Source: Opitutaceae bacterium (GTDB lineage: Bacteria > Verrucomicrobiota > Verrucomicrobiia > Opitutales > Opitutaceae). Taken from it: DNA of 24,933 nucleotides. Location: the NCBI GenBank assembly GCA_031254955.1, contig JAIRTK010000293.1:1-24933 (forward strand). Direction: 5' to 3'. Both the position numbers and the translations under genes were made by a program. The number at the start of each line of letters is the position of its first letter. Within the stretch, counting starts at the first letter, position 1. The notes beneath the pieces were generated by a model, which worked only from the letters and a program-made list of their open reading frames with translations, was not told where the DNA came from and searched no databases. Of this stretch, positions 14,787 through 20,867 are shown one piece after another.

Positions 14787-15452
14787 TCACTGGCGCGGGC
14801 GCGCGTGTTGCAGCAGCCAGGTGTAGAGGCGCGGGTTTTCGTAGGTGCGCGTCCAGGAGTCGTGCGCGGCGTCGGGGTAGATGGTGAAGCGCGGCTTGGC
14901 GCCGAGCCGGCGCAGCGCGCGCACCATGTCGGCGGAGGCGGAGAGCGGCACGATCCTGTCCTTCGCGCCGTGAAACGTCCAGACGGGCAGGTGCGCGATG
15001 CGTTGCGCGAGCAGCGGGTTGCCGCGTCCGCAAACCGGCGCGATGGCCGCGAAGCGGCGCGGCTGGTCGAGCGCGAGCTGCCATGTGCCGAAGCCGCCCA
15101 TGCTCACGCCGGTCACGTAGACGCGGTCCGGGTCAACGCGGTGGCGACGTTCGATTTCGTCGAGCAACGCGATGAGCGGGGCGCTCGTCCACCAGCCTTC
15201 GGCGGGGCATTGCGGCGAGACGGTGATGAAGGGGAACTCGGGGCGCGCCTCCACGATTTTCGGGATGCCGTGCCGCTTGAGGAGTTCGAGGTCGTCCCCG
15301 CGCTCGCCCGCGCCGTGCAGGAAGAGGAGCAGCGGCCAGCGTTTTTTCGCGGCGCGTCCGTCTTGTCCGTAACCGGGCGGCAGGTGCAGCAGGTAGCGGC
15401 ATGCCGCGCGGGTGGTGAGGGTTTTTGCGAATGCTTTTTTTTCCTGACTCAT
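14787..15452 (-). CDS. Alpha/beta hydrolase, predicted esterase/peptidase
   Basis: A 221-residue alpha/beta hydrolase without signal peptide, thus cytoplasmic. The nucleophile elbow is GVSMGG with Ser117; Asp165 (HGAKDRIVP) and His197 (DAAHDSW) complete the triad. HGAGERG at 46-52 forms the oxyanion-side loop. This layout fits PHB-depolymerase-like esterases and the predicted peptidases of COG4099; in a glycan locus an acetyl- or feruloyl-esterase role is possible but unproven. ATG 15452 (MSQEKKAFAK) was chosen because the frame further upstream, to 15647, only translates the heptad repeat of palindrome H3 (KIGNRKS-type peptides). It sits downstream of the oxidoreductase pair, separated by H3. 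Confidence 0.8.
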   Translation of the reverse strand: MSQEKKAFAKTLTTRAACRYLLHLPPGYGQDGRAAKKRWPLLLFLHGAGERGDDLELLKRHGIPKIVEARPEFPFITVSPQCPAEGWWTSAPLIALLDEIERRHRVDPDRVYVTGVSMGGFGTWQLALDQPRRFAAIAPVCGRGNPLLAQRIAHLPVWTFHGAKDRIVPLSASADMVRALRRLGAKPRFTIYPDAAHDSWTRTYENPRLYTWLLQHARPRQ

Positions 15453-15472
15453 GGGTTGGCGGATTTGTTGGT

Positions 15473-15675
15473 TTTCGATTCTCGATTCTCGATTCCCGAT
15501 TTTCGATTTCCGGTTCCCGATTTTCGATTTCCGATGCCCGATGTTCGATTCTCGATTGCGCGCGGAATCGAAAGCGGACACGGCACGGTGGCGCGCAATC
15601 GAACATCGAACATCGGGCATCGGGTATCGGTATCGGGTATCGGGCATCGGTATCGGGCATCAAAAATCGAACATC
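15473..15675. repeat. Heptad-repeat palindrome H3
   Basis: The left arm (15475-15558) is twelve tandem heptads of the form CGATTYY (CGATTCT, CGATTTT, CGATGCC). After a GCGCGC-bounded loop at about 15558-15597, the right arm carries the inverse words ATCGAAC, ATCGGGC and ATCGGGT. Closest to the loop, GCGCGCAATCGA and AATCGAACATCGGGCATCGG pair almost perfectly. It fills the 224-bp gap before the hydrolase gene. Confidence 0.85.
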
Positions 15676-15676
15676 C

Positions 15677-16666
15677 TCATAGTGTTTGTTTGGCGCGGAT
15701 GGCCCAGCGCGTGGGGCTTAGCTCTTCCTCGGAGGTGAGCGGCAGGTCGCCGCGCCCGCGGATTCGCGCGATGAAGGCATCCAGATACTCGATGCCCGGA
15801 CGCGTGACATCCAGCGGCCCGAAGTCGCGTCCGCCGACGACCAGGCGCGTGCGGGCGCCGCCTTGCGCGGACTCGACCATGCCTTGGTCGCCGAGGATGC
15901 GCAGCGTTTCGTAGCCCCAGACGCCGGCGCCTTCCGGGTTGAGATAATTCGCGGCGATGGACGCCACGCCGCCCGACGCGAGGCCGAGCATCAGGCACGC
16001 CGCGACGCGCGAGCCGCCGCCCGGCACGGGGTTGCCCGCGCGGGTTTCGATGGCGCTGGCCGAGGTGATGCGCTCGCCGGCCACGTGCTCGACAAAACGC
16101 AGCGCGTGGATGGCGCACTGCCGGACGAGGCCTCCGTCGATGTCCTCATCCTGCGGGCGCCCGTCGTGCCACGGGTAGGATTTTTCCGCGACCACCTGAA
16201 TGACGCGCCCGAGCGCGCCCGAGCGGACCACGCGGCGCATTTCAAGATACGGCTGGGCAAACGCCGTGCCCGCCATCTCGCGAAACATCCCGCCGCCTTC
16301 GCGCGCCGCGGCCAGAATCGCGTCCAGCTCCGGCTCGCTGAAGGCGCACGGTTTTTCGGCGTAAACGTGTTTGCCCGCGCGCAGGGCGCGGATGGCGTCG
16401 CGCGCCTGGTCGCGGCGGCGCGGCGAGCACAGCGACACCAGCTCCACGCGCGGGTCGGCGAGCAGTTCGTCGAGGTCGCGGCAGGCGCGCGCGCCGTCGC
16501 GTCCGCGCAGGCCGGGCGGCAGTCTTTCCGGGGGAAACTCCGCCACGGCCACAAGCCGCGCCGTGGCGCGCCGCGTCGCGAGCAGGGCGTGGATCTGGTG
16601 CCCGTTGGCGCCGTAAAGCGCGACGCCGACCGGCTCCGGGCCGTCGCTTGCGTGTTCCGTGCTCAT
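15677..16666 (-). CDS. Gfo/Idh/MocA-family oxidoreductase (second of pair)
   Basis: A 329-residue NAD(P)-dependent sugar or cyclitol oxidoreductase. An N-terminal Rossmann domain begins VGVALYGANGHQIH, a variant of the usual GxGxxG loop. The diagnostic AEKP is at 103-106 (Lys105 catalytic), and GGLVRQCAIHALRFVEHVAG carries His187 in the expected active-site position. The C-terminal sheet follows (VASIAANYLNPEG). Its ATG overlaps the stop of the preceding gene as ATGA, implying translational coupling, so the two oxidoreductases probably act on successive or related substrates. The sequence does not name the substrate. A longer open frame upstream to 17299 is only an overlap with its neighbour. 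Confidence 0.86.
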   Translation of the reverse strand: MSTEHASDGPEPVGVALYGANGHQIHALLATRRATARLVAVAEFPPERLPPGLRGRDGARACRDLDELLADPRVELVSLCSPRRRDQARDAIRALRAGKHVYAEKPCAFSEPELDAILAAAREGGGMFREMAGTAFAQPYLEMRRVVRSGALGRVIQVVAEKSYPWHDGRPQDEDIDGGLVRQCAIHALRFVEHVAGERITSASAIETRAGNPVPGGGSRVAACLMLGLASGGVASIAANYLNPEGAGVWGYETLRILGDQGMVESAQGGARTRLVVGGRDFGPLDVTRPGIEYLDAFIARIRGRGDLPLTSEEELSPTRWAIRAKQTL

Positions 16667-17721
16667 GGCATGATGACGGGTTCCGTCGCGCCCGAGCGTT
16701 CGGCGCGCGCCATCGCCGCGGCCACCGCGGTCGCGTTGACGATTTCCTCGACGGGCATCCCGATTGTGCGGCGTCCCGTGATCGCGTCGTGAAACGCCTG
16801 CCATTCGTAGCTGCCCGAGGCCTCGTCCGACTCCCAGTTTTCGATGACGACCTCCGGGCCGGCCTGTGTCGCGGCGGGGCGCACGAGCCGCAGGTGCGTG
16901 CGCTGCTCGGCTTTTCCGTAGGCGGCGGGGAGGAGGTTGCGGGTGATCGTGCCGCGCTCGTAGTGCAGGGTGAGCGTGTTTGCGTAGTGCTGGCCGTCGT
17001 CCACGCAAAAGCTCGCGTGGATGCCGCCGATCGCGCCGCCGGCGAAGCGCAGGCCGAGCCACGCGTTGTCGGGCGTGGGGCGCCCGGTGCGGATGCGGCC
17101 GGTCATCACGTTCACGGCGCTGACCGGGCCGAAGAGCCGCAGCAGGTCGTTGAGCGTGTAGATGCCGATGCGGAAAACGGGCGCGACGGGGCAGCGCGCG
17201 GGGTCGTCGAGCCAGCGTCCGTCGGCTTTTTCGTGGTAGGCGGCCAGGTTTTCGCCGTGGCAACTGACGGGCCGGCCAAGGTCGTGCCCGCGCCGCCACT
17301 TGAGGATTTGCCCGATGTAGCGCGGCGGCTCCGGCGGGGGCGAGTTGACGTGGATGACGCGGCCCAGCGCGCGCGCCTCCTCGAGCACGGCGCGCGCGGC
17401 GGCGGGGTCGAGTTCAAAGGGCTTGGTCGTCATCACGTCCTTGCCGGCGCGGATGATGCGCCGCAGCAATGCCGCGCGCCCCGCCGGGCCGCTGAAGAGG
17501 CCGAGCACGGGCACGTCGCGGTCGGCGAGCAATTCGTCGAGGCCGGCGAAGGTCTTCACGCGGTGGCGCGCGGAGAAGTCCGCGAGCCGGCGCGCGTCCG
17601 TGTCGCATCCGGCGGCGACCTTGAAGAGGCGCGACGCGGGGCCGGACGCGAGCGTGCCGGCGATGTGCGCGCCCCAGCCGAGGCCGACGAAGCCGATGTT
17701 GAGCGGTGTTTCCTGGGTCAT
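16663..17721 (-). CDS. Gfo/Idh/MocA-family oxidoreductase (first of pair)
   Basis: A 352-residue sugar oxidoreductase. IGFVGLGWGAHIAGTL forms the nucleotide-binding loop, TTKPFELD at 98-105 carries the catalytic Lys100, and VFRIGIYTLNDLLRLFG places Tyr188 where many relatives have His. That Tyr variant is known in the glucose-fructose oxidoreductase/xylose dehydrogenase branch, which hints at an aldose substrate. ATG 17721 (MTQETPLNIGFVG) is the natural start; the frame extends into the REPIN-like element beyond it. The next gene starts within its stop codon (ATGA). It follows the MFS transporter gene after a 220-bp gap that holds REPIN-like copy D. Confidence 0.86.
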   Translation of the reverse strand: MTQETPLNIGFVGLGWGAHIAGTLASGPASRLFKVAAGCDTDARRLADFSARHRVKTFAGLDELLADRDVPVLGLFSGPAGRAALLRRIIRAGKDVMTTKPFELDPAAARAVLEEARALGRVIHVNSPPPEPPRYIGQILKWRRGHDLGRPVSCHGENLAAYHEKADGRWLDDPARCPVAPVFRIGIYTLNDLLRLFGPVSAVNVMTGRIRTGRPTPDNAWLGLRFAGGAIGGIHASFCVDDGQHYANTLTLHYERGTITRNLLPAAYGKAEQRTHLRLVRPAATQAGPEVVIENWESDEASGSYEWQAFHDAITGRRTIGMPVEEIVNATAVAAAMARAERSGATEPVIMP

Positions 17722-17749
17722 CGGTTCAAGAAGTCTGGCGCGGGAACGC

Positions 17750-17858
17750 CTGCGGGGAGGCCTCCCCACAGGCCTCCGTCGGACGGAGAGGGCGGTTTGA
17801 ATTTCATGGGAAAATCGAAGCGTTTTCGCGGAGGCCCGGGAGCGGCCTCCCTGCGGGG
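17750..17858 (+). repeat. REPIN-like element, copy D
   Basis: Starts CTGCGGGGAGGCCTCCCCAC and ends GAGCGGCCTCCCTGCGGGG; the interior GGCGGTTTGAATTTCATGGG then AAAATCGAAGCGTTTTCGCG matches copies B and C. It lies between the MFS gene and the first oxidoreductase gene. The left end is itself palindromic (GGGGAGGCCTCCCC). Confidence 0.75.
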
Positions 17859-17941
17859 AATGGATTGCGTTGGATGGTTCAAAATACCTAAAGGCCCCAA
17901 TCGAAACCGGGCGCGCCTTGCGGCTTTGCGCTCCCGTGTAG

Positions 17942-19372
17942 TTATAATCTGGATACCGTCCCGCCCGGAAGCGGCGGCGCGTAGTGGCGCGGGCCGCCGA
18001 GCCGTTTCCAGTCGCGATAGACCAGCGCCATGCAGGCGACCGCCAGCGCGAACCAGCAGAACGACCACGCGAAAATCATGCGGTAGTTCTGCCCCGTCAG
18101 ATCAATGAACAGCCCGATCAGGAGGCTGCCCAGGATGCTGCTGCCATAGCCGAGCACGTTGAGGCCGGACGAGAGCTGGGCGAATTTTTCCTGATGAAAC
18201 AACTGCATCGTGAGCGCGGTCAGCGCGAGGTTCCAGGCCGTGCTCGGCAGCATCGCCACGACGACCCAGTAAACCAGCCACGACGTGCGGCCCTGAATCG
18301 CGAAATAGCCGAGGCCCCATGAGAGCATCAGCCCCGCCAGCGCGCAGCACGCCACCCGCATCGGCGAAACCTTGTCGCACAGATACCCGAACGGCACGTA
18401 GGTGAGCGCCGCCGCCAGCCAGCCCCACGCGAACACCCGCCCGATGTCCTCCATCGACAGCCCGACCGTGTCCCGCGCGAAGAGGGTCACGAAGGGCATC
18501 GCGCACGTCGAGGCCGCCGTCACGCACGCATACATGAACACGAAATTGCGGTAAACGGGCACCGTCAGGCACTCGCGGAAATACACGATGTAGGTGGCCA
18601 GATACCGGGGCGCCTTTTCCCCCGAGGGCGGCGGCGGCGGCGGATACGCGCCCTCGCGCACCCGCCAGCACATCAGCAAAAACGCCACCACATAGACCAG
18701 CCCGACGCCCAGAAACACCGCCTCGCGGTGCAGGAGCACGTTCGGGAGCACATACCACGAAAACACAAACCGGCCCCCCGTGCTCACCACGCGGAACAGC
18801 GCCAGAAAGCGCGCCATGAGCGCCGGCGGCACCACGTCGCGCAACAGGCACTGGTAGAGATTCACCAGCACCATGTTGAAAAAATGATACATCGCCGCAA
18901 ACACGCACAGCAGCGCGAGCGTCACGCCCGCCGCCGTCACGCCCGGCGACGCGCCGCCCAGCAACGCGTGCAGCCAGCCGCCAAGCTCCGACGAAAACCC
19001 GATCAAAATCAGCGAGCCGACCGCGCACGGCGTGGACCAGAGCAGAAACGGGATGCGCCGCCCGCGCGGCCCCCGGTGCCGGTCGCTGGCCATGCTGATG
19101 CCGGGCATGAAGAGCACGTTCACGATGCCGCCGAGGCTGCCCGTCAGCACGCCGACCAGCGTGCTGGAGGCGTTGAGGTCCTTCATGTAAAGCGGCAGGA
19201 ACTTGGAGAAAATCTCCTCGAAAATCGAAAAGCAAAAATCGCCCCACAACAGCCACAGGAACAGCATCACGACGCCGCCCGTCGTGTAGCGCAGCGTGCC
19301 GGCGGCGTAGGTTTTTTTTGCGGGCGCGGACGGCGGTGTCGCGCCGGGGATGCCGGGTGGGTGGGTCTGCAT
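17942..19372 (-). CDS. MFS sugar transporter (GPH/SLC45-like)
   Basis: Inner-membrane transporter of 476 residues with about twelve hydrophobic segments. Between TM2 and TM3 it has SDRHRGPRGRRIPFLLWSTP, the DRxxxxxGRRxP signature of the GPH/sucrose-type branch of the major facilitator superfamily; these carry di- or oligosaccharides with protons or sodium. A cytoplasmic middle loop contains a Pro run (YPPPPPPSGEKAP, about residue 245). The start ATG 19372 precedes a short hydrophilic, Pro-rich tail before TM1 (VVMLFLWLLWGDFCFS). It sits between the glycan enzymes and the oxidoreductases and is the likely importer of their substrate. PL22-like ends 91 bp upstream, consistent with co-transcription. 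Confidence 0.86.
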   Translation of the reverse strand: MQTHPPGIPGATPPSAPAKKTYAAGTLRYTTGGVVMLFLWLLWGDFCFSIFEEIFSKFLPLYMKDLNASSTLVGVLTGSLGGIVNVLFMPGISMASDRHRGPRGRRIPFLLWSTPCAVGSLILIGFSSELGGWLHALLGGASPGVTAAGVTLALLCVFAAMYHFFNMVLVNLYQCLLRDVVPPALMARFLALFRVVSTGGRFVFSWYVLPNVLLHREAVFLGVGLVYVVAFLLMCWRVREGAYPPPPPPSGEKAPRYLATYIVYFRECLTVPVYRNFVFMYACVTAASTCAMPFVTLFARDTVGLSMEDIGRVFAWGWLAAALTYVPFGYLCDKVSPMRVACCALAGLMLSWGLGYFAIQGRTSWLVYWVVVAMLPSTAWNLALTALTMQLFHQEKFAQLSSGLNVLGYGSSILGSLLIGLFIDLTGQNYRMIFAWSFCWFALAVACMALVYRDWKRLGGPRHYAPPLPGGTVSRL

Positions 19373-19463
19373 GGCGGTTGCGGGAGGTTCCGGGGTTTCG
19401 CGGTATGCGGGTTCTGGGCGAAAAAGTGAGGGAGGTCGAGGCTCGGGCGCGCGGGCGCGCGCG

Positions 19464-20867
19464 TCAGCTTGTCAGCGCGACCAGTTGCTCCACGGGCGTG
19501 ATGGCGGCATCCACGGTGCCGAGCACGTTGGTCGTGTAGCAAATGTAGCGGTCGCGCAGGCAGAACCGGGGATGCGGATGGACATGGTAGGGCCGCCGGT
19601 CCAGCGGCGGCAACCGGGACACGATGCCGGCCTCGCGCCCCGTGCTTATGTTATAAAAGGCGACGCGCCAGCTCCCGTCGTCCGGGTTTGCGTCGCCCAC
19701 GAGCCAGCGCCCGGCGCGGTCGCAATGCGAATGGGTGTGGCCGTTCGGCCACACCAGCTCGTGGCGCCCGGTGCGCAGGTTGATTTTCGCCGTCCCGCGC
19801 CGGTAATCGACATACCACACGTGCCCGCCGTCGGCGCCCCACCACTCATGGCCGCGCAACGACGAGGGCAACGGGTCGTCCGGCACGAGCTGCGTGAGCG
19901 TCCCGTCGCGCCGCAGCAGCCACAAGCGGTCCCGCGTCACGCCCTCGGTGCCGGTCAGCAAGTCGTTCCACCCGTCCTGCGCGATCAGCATCAGGCCTGG
20001 GTCCACGGGGCTGAACTGCGCGTGGTTGTGGCAAATGTCGAAATGCCGCCAAAGCCGGAACGCGCCCGAGGCGTTGGCGGTGTTGAAGGCGTTAAAGGCG
20101 GTTGCGGTGTTGGCGGTGGTTGCGGCGTTGGCGGCTCCCGCGCCGTTTGCGCCGTTGGCGCCCGCGCCGTTAACGCTGCCCGCGCTGTTTGCTCCGTTTA
20201 CGCCGCCGTTGACGCCGCCCGCACCGTTTACACCGTCAACATCGCCCGCGCCGTTTGCGGCGTTGGTGGCGTTGGCACCGCCCGCGCCGTTGACGCCGTT
20301 TGCGCCATTAACGCCGTTGACGCCGTTCCCCGCCAGCGGCAGTTCGCCCACGAACCACTCCGCGCCGATCTGCGCGTCGATGGCAAACGCGCGCCCGTCG
20401 GCGGAGCGGCTCAGGTGCGTCGCGATGCGCAACGGGCGGCGGTTGCGCGCCAGCGCGGCGGGAAACGCCCCGACCAGCTCCGCCGAGTCGCCGGGCCGCG
20501 GGCCGCGTTTCCAGACCTCCAGCCCCGTTGTCCAATAAGCCTCGCCCGTCGCGGCATCGACGCAGGGCGAGGCGTCCATGAACTGCGTCTCCGGGAAATG
20601 CCGCACGGTCTGCCGCTTGAAATCCGCGACCGCGAGCTGGCGCCCGTAATACGCGTCGCCGCCCGGCGGAAACGCGCAATACATCCACAGAAAACGCCCG
20701 TCGTCCGAGAAGCCGGAGTTGACGAAATAAAACGAGAGCTGCAACGGCGCGGCCCTGCGTTTGTTGAGGATAAAACTTTCCACGCCCGACACGGGATCGC
20801 GCCAGCGCGTGAACAAGTCGCTCTGCTCAATCGCCGGCATCGCCGCCGGCGCGATTGCGGGATTCAT
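19464..20867 (-). CDS. Oligogalacturonate-lyase-like (PL22-like) beta-propeller protein with a low-complexity insertion
   Basis: A 467-residue cytoplasmic protein without signal peptide. Conserved-looking blades include SGFSDDGRFLWMYC, the His-rich ICHNHAQFSPVDPGLMLIAQ, RGHEWWGADGGHVWYVDYRRG (quoted to 20: GHEWWGADGGHVWYVDYRRG), HTHSHCDRAGRWLVGD and YHVHPHPRF. The repeated His/Gln cluster resembles the metal site of PL22 lyases, which split 4,5-unsaturated galacturonate disaccharides; other substrates are possible in a mannosidase locus. Residues about 181-268 are an Asn/Gly/Ala/Val low-complexity block; without it the length (about 380) matches PL22. The ATG overlaps the GH38 stop as ATGA, so translation is coupled to that gene. 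Confidence 0.65.
   Translation of the reverse strand: MNPAIAPAAMPAIEQSDLFTRWRDPVSGVESFILNKRRAAPLQLSFYFVNSGFSDDGRFLWMYCAFPPGGDAYYGRQLAVADFKRQTVRHFPETQFMDASPCVDAATGEAYWTTGLEVWKRGPRPGDSAELVGAFPAALARNRRPLRIATHLSRSADGRAFAIDAQIGAEWFVGELPLAGNGVNGVNGANGVNGAGGANATNAANGAGDVDGVNGAGGVNGGVNGANSAGSVNGAGANGANGAGAANAATTANTATAFNAFNTANASGAFRLWRHFDICHNHAQFSPVDPGLMLIAQDGWNDLLTGTEGVTRDRLWLLRRDGTLTQLVPDDPLPSSLRGHEWWGADGGHVWYVDYRRGTAKINLRTGRHELVWPNGHTHSHCDRAGRWLVGDANPDDGSWRVAFYNISTGREAGIVSRLPPLDRRPYHVHPHPRFCLRDRYICYTTNVLGTVDAAITPVEQLVALTS
20072..20330. repeat. In-frame triplet-phased repeat inside the PL22-like gene
   Basis: About 260 bp of degenerate GCCGTTNNCGCC words on the plus strand, read on the minus strand as NGVNGANG-, NAANGAG- and NTATAFNAF-like peptide. 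All changes keep the frame. It interrupts two propeller blades (ELPLAG before, RLWRHFDICHN after), so it should form a disordered loop. Confidence 0.8.

Noticed and set aside
13100..14887. A 595-codon plus-strand frame across the URO-D-like gene and H2.
   Set aside because: Its second half only translates palindrome H2 and the 10-bp array; no domain is seen.
15475..15668. Regular heptads suggesting a CRISPR array or iterons.
   Set aside because: There are no spacers of constant length, the unit is 7 bp, the array turns into its own inverse, and no cas or rep gene is near.
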